Origin: Kineococcus aurantiacus
GTDB lineage: Bacteria; Actinomycetota; Actinomycetes; Actinomycetales; Kineococcaceae
Length of the DNA: 64,000 nt
Direction: 5' to 3'
Assembly: GCF_013409345.1 (NCBI RefSeq)
Contig: NZ_JACCBB010000001.1
Location: forward strand, 1,178,001 to 1,242,000
Under the pieces are notes generated by a model that saw only the letters and a program-made list of their open reading frames with translations, was not told the DNA's origin and searched no databases. Shown here in pieces: positions 51,030 through 60,352 of this stretch. Made by a program: the position numbers and the translations under genes. Each line of letters begins with the position of its first letter. The stretch's first letter is position 1.

Positions 51030-52397
51030 ATGAGCGTCCCCGAAGGCAAGCCCCGCAAGCAGATCGTCCTCGGCGCCCACCTCCCGGGCGTGAACCACCA
51101 CACCGTCTGGCAGGACCCCGCCGCGGGCAGCCAGATCGACGTGAAGAGCTTCGCCCACCTGGCCCGCACGGCCGAGCGGGGTTTCTTCGACCTGTTCTTC
51201 CTGGCCGAGGGGCTGCGGCTGCGCGAGCACGCCGGGCAGATCTACGAGAACGACGTCGTCGGCCGCCCGGACACGTTCACCGTCCTCGCCGCCCTGGCCG
51301 GGGTCACCGACCACCTGGGGCTGGCCGGGACCGTCAACACGACGTTCAACGAGCCGTACGAGCTCGCGCGGCAGTTCGCCTCCCTGGACCACCTCTCCGG
51401 CGGCCGCGCGGCGTGGAACGTGGTCACGAGCTTCGACGCGTTCACGGCGGCCAACTTCCGCCGCGGCGGGTACCTCGACCGGTCCCAGCGCTACGAGCGC
51501 GCCGAGGAGGTGCTGATCGCCGTCCGGGCGCTGTGGGACTCCTGGAACTCCGGTGACGTGCCGGCCGACAGCGCCACGGAGCAGTTCCTCGCCCGGCACG
51601 GGGTCGGCGAGTTCGACGTGCGCACGAACCAGTTCGACGTCCGCGGCCGGTTCAACGTCCCCCGCCCCCCGCAGGGGCACCCGCTGATCATCCAGGCCGG
51701 GGTGTCCGACCAGGGGCGGGAGTTCGCCTCCGCCAACGCCGACGCGATCTTCTCCCCGTTCCGCACCCTCGCCGACGCCGTGCCGTTCTACCGCGACGTC
51801 AAGGCCCGGGCCGTGCGGCACGGGCGGCTCGCGAGCGACATCAAGATCCTGCCCTCGGCCGGTGTCGTCCTGGGCGACAGCGCCGCCGACGCGCAGGAGA
51901 AGGCCCGGGAGCTCACCCACCGGCAGGTCAGCCCCGCGACCGCGCTCGCGCTGGCCGAGCAGGTGTGGAACCGGGACCTGTCGCAGCTGGACCCCGAGGG
52001 CCCGCTGCCGGAGTTCGACGCCGACACCACCTCCCCGCCGCGCTGGAGGGGGCGGGCGATCCACGACCCCGACCTGAACGCCGTCGTGGCGCGGTGGCGG
52101 GAGGTCGCGGCGCGCGGGGGCTTGAACCTGCGCGAGACCGTCATCGAGGTCACCGCCCGCGCCACGTTCGTCGGCACCCCGACGGCGGTCGCCGACCAGC
52201 TCGACGACTTCGTGCAGCACGACGGCTCGGACGGTTTCATCCTCCACCCGCCCGTGGTGCCGACGGGCCTGGACGAGTTCGTCGACACCGTCGTGCCGCT
52301 GCTGCAGGAACGCGGCTCGCTGCGCACCGGGTACACCGGGACGACGCTGCGGGAGAACCTGGGACTGTCCCCGGCCAGGGCGGCGCAACCGGCGTGA
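51030..52397 (+). CDS. LLM monooxygenase, NtaA/SnaA/DszA type
   Basis: The protein has 455 aa. GAHLPGVNHHTVWQDPAAGS, FFDLFFLAEGLRLREHAG, DHLSGGRAAWNVVTSFDAFTA and NVPRPPQGHPLIIQAGVS are the family hallmarks. Related enzymes desulfurise or cleave C-N/C-S bonds using FMNH2. It is paralogous to 60353-61669. The ATG start follows GAGGAGGGAAA. Confidence 0.93.
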   Translation: MSVPEGKPRKQIVLGAHLPGVNHHTVWQDPAAGSQIDVKSFAHLARTAERGFFDLFFLAEGLRLREHAGQIYENDVVGRPDTFTVLAALAGVTDHLGLAGTVNTTFNEPYELARQFASLDHLSGGRAAWNVVTSFDAFTAANFRRGGYLDRSQRYERAEEVLIAVRALWDSWNSGDVPADSATEQFLARHGVGEFDVRTNQFDVRGRFNVPRPPQGHPLIIQAGVSDQGREFASANADAIFSPFRTLADAVPFYRDVKARAVRHGRLASDIKILPSAGVVLGDSAADAQEKARELTHRQVSPATALALAEQVWNRDLSQLDPEGPLPEFDADTTSPPRWRGRAIHDPDLNAVVARWREVAARGGLNLRETVIEVTARATFVGTPTAVADQLDDFVQHDGSDGFILHPPVVPTGLDEFVDTVVPLLQERGSLRTGYTGTTLRENLGLSPARAAQPA

Positions 52398-53544
52398 GCG
52401 TCGAGCTGTCGATCCTCGACCTCACCCCGAGAGCGAGCACGAGGGCCTCGGGGAGGGCGTCGGCCGGACCCTGGAACTGGCGCGGGCGGCCGACGGGTGG
52501 GGCTACCGGGGGTACTGGCTCGCCGAGCACCACCTGTCCCCCGGCGTCTCCAGCGCCACCCCGGCCGTCCTGGCCGCGCTCATCGCGTCCTCGACGCGGC
52601 GGTTGCGGGTGGGTTCGGCCGCCAGCCTGCTGGCCGTCACCACCCCCGCCGTCGCCGCCGAGCAGTGGGCCACGATCGCGCGCGCCGTCGGTGACCGCGT
52701 CGACCTGGGGTTCGGCCGGGTCCACGCCCCCACCCCGCCGGGCGAGGGACGTCCCGCGGCCCCCGGGTCCCGGGTCGTCGACGGGCTGCCGGTCCCGGCC
52801 GCCCCGCCGTCGCCGTGGCGCGACCCCGCGCTGGTGGAGACGCTGCGCGCCACCGCCCGCGTCCTGGGCGTCCACCGCACCGACGCCCCGCCGTTGCGCG
52901 ACGAGCTGCGCCTGGCCCTGGACCTGCTCGGCCGGGGGCACACCGACGCGGAGGGCCGCCCGCACGGCAGCTCGCTGCTGTCGGGGGCGCCGGTGAGCGT
53001 GCACGTGCTGGCCTCCAGCGGCGGCGAGTCCGCGCGGGTCGCCGGCGAGCTCGGCCTGCCGCTCGTCGCGAACTACCACGTGGCGCCCGCGTCCGTGCTG
53101 GAGACCGTCGCGGCGTACCGCGACGCGTTCCGCCCCGGCGTCCTGCCCGCACCGCGGGTGGCGGTGTCCGCCGACGTCGTCGTGGCCGGGACCGACGCCG
53201 CGGCCCGGGAACTGGCCCGCCCGTACGCGCAGTGGGTCCTCGGCGTCCGCCGCGGCACCGGCGCCACCCCGGTGCCGTCGCCGGAGCAGGTGGACGCCTT
53301 CGACTGGACCCCGCAGGATCGGGCCCTCGTCGCCGACCGGCTGGAGGCCCACGTCGTCGGCTCCCCCGAGCAGGTCGTCACCCGCCTCGAGGCCCTGGCC
53401 CGGGTCGCGGGGGCCGAGGAGGTCCTCGTGACGACCGCGACGTACCGTGCCGCCGACCGGTTCCGCTCCTACGACCTGCTCGCGCAGGCCTGGCGCGACC
53501 GGCCGACCGTGCACCTGCCCGAACCCGCCCGCGCGACCGCGTGA
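52394..53544 (+). pseudogene. LLM oxidoreductase (alkanal-monooxygenase-like), frameshifted near codon 12
   Basis: The GTG at 52394 overlaps the previous stop (GTGA) and starts SVELSILDLTP. The rest of the family sequence (SEHEGLGEGVGRTLELARAA, then RGYWLAEHHLSPGVSSA) continues in a different frame to 53544. Removal of two bases in GAGAG at 52429-52433 would give one continuous frame of about 383 codons. The remaining domain (VGSAASLLAVTTPAVAAEQW, ADRFRSYDLLAQAW) is intact. This is either a recent 2-nt insertion or a sequencing error. Confidence 0.8.
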
Positions 53545-53564
53545 GCCGAACCCCCAGGAGTGAC

Positions 53565-53936
53565 GTGAGCGAGACCACCCTCCCCGAGGCCCCCCTCGTC
53601 GACGCCGAGACCGCCGGTCGCGCCGTCGCCGGTGGCGCCCTGCTCGTCGACGTCCGCAGCGACGCCGGCCGCGCCGCGCACGGCGAGCTGCCGCAGGCCG
53701 TCGTCGTCGCCAAGACCGACGTCGGCCGGAAGTTCGCCGTCGGCGAACCCGGCGCGCTGGAGCAGCTGACCGGCAAGGACCAGGAGATCGTCGTGATCTG
53801 CGGTTCCCCCGCCGGGTCCGGCCCCGTCACCGCTGAGCTGCTCGCCGCCGGTTTCACCCACGTCGTCCAGGTCGACGGCGGGTTCCCGGCGTGGAAGGCC
53901 GCCGGGCTCCCCACCGAGGAACCCGTGCAGGCCTGA
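53565..53936 (+). CDS. Rhodanese-like sulfurtransferase domain protein
   Basis: The protein has 123 aa. ALLVDVRSDAGRAAHGEL is the N-terminal rhodanese motif, EIVVICGSPAGSGP carries the active-site cysteine loop, and HVVQVDGGFPAWKAAGLP closes the fold. It may carry persulfide sulfur produced by the neighbouring enzymes. The GTG start follows AGGAG. It overlaps the next gene by TGATG. Confidence 0.9.
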   Translation: MSETTLPEAPLVDAETAGRAVAGGALLVDVRSDAGRAAHGELPQAVVVAKTDVGRKFAVGEPGALEQLTGKDQEIVVICGSPAGSGPVTAELLAAGFTHVVQVDGGFPAWKAAGLPTEEPVQA

Positions 53937-54487
53937 TGACCACCACCGCGCAGGACCCGGTGCCGGGCGGTGCGACCACGCTGACCGTCCGGTCGGCCCG
54001 CCCCGACGAGTTCGACGCCGTCGGGGAGCTGACGGTGGCCGGGTTCTCCGCGGGCCCCTACCCGCCCGACGCCGAGCGGGCCGCGCTGCTGCGCGACGTC
54101 GCCGGCCGGGCGCGCACCGCCGACGTGCGCGTCGCGGTCGAGGGCGGGGAGCTGCTGGGGACGGCGACCCTGGCCCCCGGCGGCACCGAGCACGCGCGCT
54201 TCGCCGGGCCCGACGAGCTGGAGCTGCGGCTGCTGGCCGTCTCCCTCGCCGCCCGCCGGCGCGGGATCGGCGCGCTGCTGCTCGAGGACGCGGCGGCCCG
54301 GGCCCGCGAGGGCGGGCACACCCGGCTCGTGCTGGACACCGGGGCCCGCAACGAGACGGCGCAGCGGCTCTACCACCGGGCGGGTTTCACCCGGCTGACC
54401 GCGCGGGAGGACCGGCTGGGCCACGGGGGCCTGCGGCTCGCGGTGTTCGGCCGCGACGTCGACCCAGCCCCCGGGTCCCCGTCCTGA
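53936..54487 (+). CDS. GNAT N-acetyltransferase
   Basis: The protein has 183 aa. LRLLAVSLAARRRGIGALLL is the acetyl-CoA motif and HTRLVLDTGARNETAQRLYHRAGF the following segment. The ATG start overlaps the rhodanese stop. It is the second acetyltransferase attached to a riboswitch-controlled unit in this island. The substrate is unknown. Confidence 0.87.
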   Translation: MTTTAQDPVPGGATTLTVRSARPDEFDAVGELTVAGFSAGPYPPDAERAALLRDVAGRARTADVRVAVEGGELLGTATLAPGGTEHARFAGPDELELRLLAVSLAARRRGIGALLLEDAAARAREGGHTRLVLDTGARNETAQRLYHRAGFTRLTAREDRLGHGGLRLAVFGRDVDPAPGSPS

Positions 54488-54566
54488 CCGTCCCGTCCTG
54501 ACCGTCCCGTCCAGCCCCTCGTCCACCCCGGCGCGGACGCCACGCCGTCACCGACCGGAGAACCCC

Positions 54567-56132
54567 CTGCGCACGCGTGCCCGCACCACCGGCCCCCGGA
54601 CCCCCGACCCGCGCACCGCCGTCTGGCTCGTCTGCCTCGGCACGGGTTTCGTCACCCTCGTCGACCAGAGCATGGTCGGGGTCGTCGTGCCCGCCCTGCG
54701 CGCGGACCTGCACGCCTCGGCCACCCAGGTGCAGTGGATCCTCGCGACCTACTCGCTGACCTTCGGGCTGGCCCTGGTGCCCGCCGGCCGGCTCGGTGAC
54801 GTCCTGGGGCGGCGGTCCCTGCACCTGGGCGGTTTCGCCGTCTTCGCCGCCGCGGCCGTGCTGTCCGCGACCGCGCAGGACGCGTGGACGGTCGTGCTCG
54901 CCCGCGCGCTGCAGGGGCTCGGCGCGGGTGTCGTGAACCCGCAGGTCCACGGCACCCTGCAGGCGGTCTTCCGCGGCCCCGAGCGGGCCCGCGCCTTCGC
55001 CGGCTACTCGGTGGCCACGGCGTGCTCCTCGGCGTGCGGCCCGCTGCTCGGGGGGCTGCTCACCGGCCTGGGCGGCCCGCACCTGGGGTGGCGCCTGGTC
55101 CTGGCCGCCAACATCCCGCTCGCCGCGCTCCTGCTGCCCGTCGCCGCGCGGCACCTGCCGCGCACCGCGCGCCGGCCACTGCCGCGCGGCGGGCTCGACC
55201 TGCCCGGCAGCGTCGTCGTCGCCGCCGTCACGGTCTGCCTGCTGCTGCCCTTCACCACGGGCCGGGCCACGGTCGCGGTCGCCGTCCCCTGCGTGCTCGC
55301 CGCCGTCGTCCTGACCGCCGTCCTGCGGTGGTGGGAGCGCCGGGCGGCCAGCCCGCTGCTCGTCCCCGACCTCTTCCGGCGCCCGGACTTCGCCCTGGGC
55401 ACGGGCGTGGCGATGTGCGTCTTCGGCGCCGTGCTGGCCCTGGGCATGCTGCAGGTGCTCGTCCTGCAGTCCGGGCTGGGCCTGTCGGCCTTCGACGCGG
55501 GGCTGGTGCTGCTGCCGGCCGCGGTCGCCTCGGGGGTCTGCGCGGCCCTGTCCGCCCGCCTCGTGGTGCGGTGGGGGCGGCGGCTGGTCGTCGTCTCGAC
55601 GCTGGTGGCGACGGCCTCGGTGACGGCCGAGGCGCTGCTGCTGCCCGCGCTGCCCACCCACGCCGTGCTGGTCGCCTCGCTGACAGCGGCGGTGTCGTCG
55701 GCGGCCGTCGGCGCGGTGATCTCCCCGAACCAGGTGCTGACCCTGCAGCACGCCCCGGTGGCCGTGGCCGGCGTCGCCGCGGGCCTGTTCCAGCTCTCGC
55801 AGCGCGTGGCGGCGGCCGTCGCGGTGCCGGTGGCGACCGGCGCGTACCTCGTGGGCGCCCCCGGCGCGCCCGGTCCCGCCCACCTGCGCGTGTTCTCGCA
55901 CCTGGCCCTGGGGTGCGCGGGACTGCTGCTGGTCTCCGCGGGGCTGGCGCACGCCGCCCTGCGGGCCGAGCGTCAGGGCATCGGCTCGCTGCTGGGACGC
56001 GGTCCGTCCCCGGCGCCGCGGGGCTCCTCGGACAGCAGCGCGTGCAGCTCGGCCTCGAACTCGGCCCAGCTCAGCTCACCGGGACCTGGTTCCAGGTCGG
56101 GGTCGACCGGGGACCACGCGAACCCCCACTGA
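54567..56132 (+). CDS. MFS drug/solute transporter (DHA2-like), CTG start
   Basis: The protein has about 521 aa and 14 helices. TFGLALVPAGRLGDVLGRRSL is the MFS motif A, and VVPALRADLHASATQVQW is the end of TM1. The first helix (WLVCLGTGFVTLVDQSMVG) is only included if translation starts at CTG 54567, which has GGAGAAC at good spacing; the first ATG (54672) would remove half of TM1. The Ser-rich last 35 residues overlap a convergent ORF and may be dispensable. It could export a substrate or product of this pathway (inference). Confidence 0.85.
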   Translation: MRTRARTTGPRTPDPRTAVWLVCLGTGFVTLVDQSMVGVVVPALRADLHASATQVQWILATYSLTFGLALVPAGRLGDVLGRRSLHLGGFAVFAAAAVLSATAQDAWTVVLARALQGLGAGVVNPQVHGTLQAVFRGPERARAFAGYSVATACSSACGPLLGGLLTGLGGPHLGWRLVLAANIPLAALLLPVAARHLPRTARRPLPRGGLDLPGSVVVAAVTVCLLLPFTTGRATVAVAVPCVLAAVVLTAVLRWWERRAASPLLVPDLFRRPDFALGTGVAMCVFGAVLALGMLQVLVLQSGLGLSAFDAGLVLLPAAVASGVCAALSARLVVRWGRRLVVVSTLVATASVTAEALLLPALPTHAVLVASLTAAVSSAAVGAVISPNQVLTLQHAPVAVAGVAAGLFQLSQRVAAAVAVPVATGAYLVGAPGAPGPAHLRVFSHLALGCAGLLLVSAGLAHAALRAERQGIGSLLGRGPSPAPRGSSDSSACSSASNSAQLSSPGPGSRSGSTGDHANPH

Positions 56133-56224
56133 CCGTGCCCCGCCAGGGCCAGGCCCTGCACCAGCGCCGACCCGAAACTGGTTGCGCCAGCGCACAACCG
56201 GGCCCACAGTCGACGTCCTCGCAC
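55973..56224 (-). CDS. Small hypothetical protein, 83 aa, overlapping MFS 3' end (tentative)
   Basis: The GTG start has GGAGG six bases upstream. The middle (GHGQWGFAWSPVDPDLEPG, then LSWAEFEAELHALLSEEP) is more protein-like than the opposite-strand Ser-rich tail of the transporter. No family was recognised. The 160-nt tail-to-tail overlap with the MFS gene is the main doubt. Confidence 0.45.
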   Translation of the reverse strand: MRGRRLWARLCAGATSFGSALVQGLALAGHGQWGFAWSPVDPDLEPGPGELSWAEFEAELHALLSEEPRGAGDGPRPSSEPMP

Positions 56225-56315
56225 CTCGCACCTCCGCTCTCGGGTGCCTCACTGTGACACACGCGTCCCGCTGCGCAAGGGCCTTCGGGGGTTTTCCCGC
56301 GCGGGGGTGCGCGGG

Positions 56316-57724
56316 TCAGCGCAGGGCGGCCTCGTCGGCCCGGTGCGCCCACTGCGCGAACGTCTCCTCCTCCTCCCGCTCGGCGAGCCGGCACTCCAGG
56401 TCGCTCACCGCCTCGGCCGCGGTCCGCTTCGTCTCGACGATCGCGAGCTCGCAGCACTCGATGCCGGTGCAGGCCGTCGTGGTGCGCCGGAACGGGCTGG
56501 GGGCCGTGCTCAGCCCGATGCGGTCGAGCTGCGCGGTGAGCTGCCCGACGCGCCCGGGCGGCACGTCCAGCACCAGGACCTCCTGCTGGGGGGTGAGCCG
56601 CACGCGCCGCGAGCCCACGGCTTCGGCGGCGTCGGCCAGCCCGGTCAGGACGTCGGCGCTGACCCGGTCCGCCACCGGGGTCGCCCCCACGTGGCGCAGG
56701 CCGTCCTTCTGCTCGTGGACCCCGACGTGGTCCCCGGCGCCCGTCGGGGCCGGGGCGGGCGGCCCGTCGGCCAGCGCGTACCCGAGGTGGTCGCGCTCCA
56801 GGACCTCGCGGAACCGCACCGGGCCCCGGTCGGCGAGCAGGAACTCCAGCCGGGCGCGGTGCCGCAGCCGCCGGTAGCCGTGGTCGCGGAAGATCCGCAC
56901 GACCCCGTGCCAGACGTCGGCCGCCTGCTCGGGCCGGACGAAGGCCCCCAGGCGCTCGGCGAGGCGGGGGTTCGTCGACAGCCCCCCGCCGACCCACAGG
57001 TCGTACCCCGGACCCAGCTCGGGGTGCTCCACGCCGACCAGCGAGACGTCGTCGATCTCGTGCACGACGTCCTGGCTGGGGTGCCCCGTGACCGCGGATC
57101 GAACTTGCGGGGCAGGTTCGCGAGGTCGGGGTCGCCGACGAACCGCCGCACGATCTCCTCGACCACCGGCGTCGGGTCGAGGACCTCGTCGGCCGCCACC
57201 CCGGCGACCGGGCTGCCCAGGACGACGCGGGGGCCGTCGCCGCAGGCCTCCGTCGTCCGCAGGCCCACGGCCTCCAGCTGCGCCCAGATCGCGGGGACGT
57301 CCTCGATGCGCACCCGGTGCAGCTGGACGTTCTGCCGGTCGGTGAGGTCGGCGGTGCCGCGGGCGTACGTGCGGGAGACGTCGCCCAGGACGCGCAGCTG
57401 CCGCGTCGTGAGGGCGCCGCCGTCCAGCCGGACGCGCAGCGTGAAGCACTCGTCGGACAGCTCGGCCGCGGTGAGCTGCGCGGTGCGGCCACCGGGGACG
57501 CCGGGACGGCGCTGCGTGTGCAGCCCCCACCAGCGGAACCGGCCGTCGAGGTCGTCGGGGTCGATGGAGGCGAACCCCTGGTGGGCGTAGACCCGCTCGA
57601 TGCGCCCGCGCACCTCCAGCGGGGGTCCGTCGGGCGTGAACTGCTCGTCGTGGTTCAGCGGGGTGCGCCCGTCCACGAGCCACTGCCCGTGGGTGCGTCC
57701 CCGTGCGGTCTCGTCGCCGGACAT
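56316..57724 (-). pseudogene. Ferredoxin-type sulfite (or nitrite) reductase, frameshifted and internally deleted
   Basis: The N-terminal frame gives RGRIERVYAHQGFASIDPDD, RQLRVLGDVSRTYARG and DPDLANLPRKF. The second frame resumes SAVTGHPSQDVVHEIDDVSL through GYDLWVGGGLSTNPRLAERL to the end. Two bases (57099-57100) stand where a codon is expected, so one base is missing. The first iron-sulfur motif CTGIECCELAIVETK is present. The text then jumps from DLECRLAE to REEEETFAQWAHRADEAALR, without the second motif (GCPNxC) or its surroundings, a loss of about 95 residues. The enzyme could not bind its [4Fe-4S]-siroheme centre. Confidence 0.85.
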
Positions 57725-57800
57725 GCGGTCCTCGATCACGTGGGAGGGGGTGCGTGGAGCTCGGTTGACACGGCGACGGGACGTGTCGTTGACTGTGCGA

Positions 57801-57885
57801 ACCATCCAGAGCGGCCGAGAGACTTGGCTCGACGACGCCGCAGCAACCCCCTCCGAGGGTCGGTGCTTCCGCCAAGGACGATGGA
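57801..57885 (+). promoter_or_regulatory. SAM-I (S-box) riboswitch
   Basis: CCATCC, AGAGCGGCCGAGAGACTTGG, GACGCCGCAGCAACCCCC, GGTGCTTCCGCCAAGGAC and GATGG form a complete S-box. The GGAGG ribosome site of the downstream TTG start begins inside P1. TTGACA at 57765-57770 is a candidate -35. The element is divergent to the decayed sulfite reductase gene. Confidence 0.93.
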
Positions 57886-57892
57886 GGACGCG

Positions 57893-59269
57893 TTGCCCGG
57901 CCCCAAGCCGTTGCTGCTCAACCTGTTCGAGATGAACTGCGTGAGCCACATCACGCACGGGCTGTGGCGGCTGCCCGGCAACCACCGCCACGAGTTCAAC
58001 GACATCGGGTACTGGACGACGCTGGCCCGGCTGGCCGAGGACGCGCAGTTCGACGCCGTCTTCCTCGCCGACGTGATCGGCGCCTACGACGTCTACCGCG
58101 ACGGCCCGCAGACGGCGCTGCGCGAGGGGCTGCAGGTCCCCAGCAACGACCCGATGCTCGTCGTGCCCGCGATGGCGGCCGTGACCGACCACCTCGGGTT
58201 CGCGGTCACGTTCTCCACCAGCTACGAACCGCCGTTCCCCTTCGCCCGCCGCATGAGCACCCTGGACCACCTCACGAAGGGCCGCGTGGGCTGGAACGTC
58301 GTCACGAGCTACCTGCCCAGCGCGGCGCGCAACTTCGGGCTGCCCGGTGAGATCGCGCACGACGAGCGGTACCGGATCGCGGACGAGTTCATGGAGGTCG
58401 TCTACGCGCTGTGGGAGGGTTCCTGGGACGCCGGGGCGGTCGTCGCCGACCGCGAGCGGGGCGTGTTCACCGAACCCGACCGGGTGCGTGCGATCGACCA
58501 CGACGGCACGTACTTCCGGGTGGCCGGGCCGCACCTGTCCTCCCCCTCGCCGCAGCGGACCCCGCTGGTCGTCCAGGCCACGGCGTCGGCCGACGGCATC
58601 GAGTTCGCGGGCCGGCACGCCGAACTGGTGTTCACCGGCGGACCGGACCACGCCGCGGTCGCCCGCACGATCGCGGCGGTGCGCGAGGCCGCCGCCCGTC
58701 ACGGCCGGGACCCGCGCAGCGTGAAGTTCGTGGTGCAGGCGACCGTCATCACGGGGCACACCGAGTCCGACGTGACCGCCAAGCTCGCCGCGCACGCCCG
58801 GTACGACAGCCTGGAGGGCAGGTTCGCGCACGCCTCGCTGCCGTTCGACCCGCTGGCCCACCCCGCGGACCGGACCGTCGGGGAGGCCCTCGCGCTCGAG
58901 GGGCGCGCCGACCACCCCGGCGCGGCCGGGCTGCCCCGGCAGCGCACCGTGGGTGAGTTCGCCGCGGCGATCGCCCGGCGCGAGCGCACCTTCTCGGCCG
59001 TCGGGACCCCCGACGCGGTCGTCGCGCAGATCGAGCACTGGCTCGACGACGTCGGCATCGACGGCATCAACCTCACCCAGCACCACAGCTACGGCACCCT
59101 GCTGGACTTCGCCGAGCTCATCGGGCCCCGGTTGCGGGCCCGCGGCCGCCGGCCCGAGGGCTACGTCCCGGGGCAGACGCTGCGCGAGCGCTTCGGCGGC
59201 GCCGGGCCCCTCCTGCCCGGCGAGCACACCGGCGCCCGGTTCCGGCGCGCCGCCGTCCCCACCCCGTGA
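57893..59269 (+). CDS. LLM monooxygenase, NtaA/SnaA/DszA type
   Basis: The protein has 458 aa. LFEMNCVSHITHGLWRLPGN, DAVFLADVIGAYDVY, DHLTKGRVGWNVVTSYLPSA and TPLVVQATASADGIEFAGRH identify the family, known for FMNH2-dependent attack on nitrilotriacetate, dibenzothiophene sulfone and similar substrates. The TTG at 57893 has GGAGG five bases upstream and is preferred; an in-frame ATG four codons earlier lies inside the riboswitch. First gene of a three-LLM operon. Confidence 0.92.
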   Translation: MPGPKPLLLNLFEMNCVSHITHGLWRLPGNHRHEFNDIGYWTTLARLAEDAQFDAVFLADVIGAYDVYRDGPQTALREGLQVPSNDPMLVVPAMAAVTDHLGFAVTFSTSYEPPFPFARRMSTLDHLTKGRVGWNVVTSYLPSAARNFGLPGEIAHDERYRIADEFMEVVYALWEGSWDAGAVVADRERGVFTEPDRVRAIDHDGTYFRVAGPHLSSPSPQRTPLVVQATASADGIEFAGRHAELVFTGGPDHAAVARTIAAVREAAARHGRDPRSVKFVVQATVITGHTESDVTAKLAAHARYDSLEGRFAHASLPFDPLAHPADRTVGEALALEGRADHPGAAGLPRQRTVGEFAAAIARRERTFSAVGTPDAVVAQIEHWLDDVGIDGINLTQHHSYGTLLDFAELIGPRLRARGRRPEGYVPGQTLRERFGGAGPLLPGEHTGARFRRAAVPTP

Positions 59270-59297
59270 CCCGCACCCCCTCAGACCAGGAGCCGAC

Positions 59298-60341
59298 ATG
59301 CCCACCCCGTTCCACGTGTTCCTGGAGGTCGACGGCGGCGGGTGGCACCCCGCCGCCTGGCGCCGTTCCCGCTCCACGCCCGACCAGGTGTTCTTCCCCG
59401 CCCGCCTGCGCGAGTTCGCCGTCACCGCGCAGGCGCAGGGCCTGACGGGCCTGACGTTCGAGGACTCCACCGCCCCGGACCCGCGCAACCCTGTCGGGCA
59501 CCTCGACGCCGTCCAGCGCGCGGCCTTCCTGGCCGGCACGACGGACGCGGTCGGGCTGCTGCCGGTGGCCGCGACGACGTACTCCGAACCGTTCCACGTC
59601 GCCGCCCAGATCGCCTCCCTGGACCACTCCAGCCACGGCCGGGCCGGCTGGATCGCGACGACCTCCCCCGCGCGCGCGGCGCGGGCCGTGGACCTGCCCG
59701 TCGCGGCGGACCCGGCCGCGGAACTGGCCGACGTCGTGCGTGCCGTGCGGGCGCTGTGGGACTCCTGGGAGGACGACGCGGTCGTCCGCGACGTCGCCAC
59801 GGGGCGCTACGTCGACCGCGACCGCCTGCACCACGTCGACGTCGAGACGGGCCGCTGGTCGGTCAAGGGCCCGCTCACCGTGCCGCGCAGCCCGCAGGGC
59901 CAGTCCGTCGTCGTCGTCCACGAGCGCGACCTGACGCCCACCACGCACGCCGACGTGGTGCTCAGCGGGGACGAGGGGGCCCGCCGCACCGCGGGCGGCC
60001 CGCTCGTCGTGCTGGACGTCGAGTTCGCCCTCGACACCGAGGCCCACGCCGCGGCCGACCGCCTCGCGGCCCTGGACGCCGACGCGGCCGCCCCGGCGTC
60101 CGGGCGCATCCGCTGGTCGGGCTCGGGCGAGGGGTTCGCCCGGTACCTGTCGGGGCTGGCCGGTTCGGTGAACGGCGTCCGCCTGCACGCGGCCGTCCTC
60201 GACGAGGACCTGCGCACCCTGCTGCGCACGACCCTCCCGGCGCTGCGCGTCGCCCGCCTCCTGCAGGCGCCCGTCGCGGGAGCCACGCTGCGCTCCACCC
60301 TGGGCCTGGCGCGGCCCGTCAACCAGTTCGCCACGGCCTGA
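59298..60341 (+). CDS. LLM-class flavin-dependent oxidoreductase
   Basis: The protein has 347 aa. FHVFLEVDGGGWHPAAWRRS, LTFEDSTAPD, TTYSEPFHVAAQIASLDHSS and WDSWEDDAVVRDVATGRYVD match the gene at 49819-51015 closely, but the C-terminal half is about 50 residues shorter. The ATG start follows AGGAG. Second gene of the SAM-I-controlled LLM operon. Confidence 0.9.
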   Translation: MPTPFHVFLEVDGGGWHPAAWRRSRSTPDQVFFPARLREFAVTAQAQGLTGLTFEDSTAPDPRNPVGHLDAVQRAAFLAGTTDAVGLLPVAATTYSEPFHVAAQIASLDHSSHGRAGWIATTSPARAARAVDLPVAADPAAELADVVRAVRALWDSWEDDAVVRDVATGRYVDRDRLHHVDVETGRWSVKGPLTVPRSPQGQSVVVVHERDLTPTTHADVVLSGDEGARRTAGGPLVVLDVEFALDTEAHAAADRLAALDADAAAPASGRIRWSGSGEGFARYLSGLAGSVNGVRLHAAVLDEDLRTLLRTTLPALRVARLLQAPVAGATLRSTLGLARPVNQFATA

Positions 60342-60352
60342 GGACACGAACG

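Noticed and set aside
51030-51060. Possible SAM riboswitch before the second LLM gene of the operon
   Set aside because: Only a 14-nt gap with a normal ribosome site separates it from the previous gene; there is no room for an aptamer.
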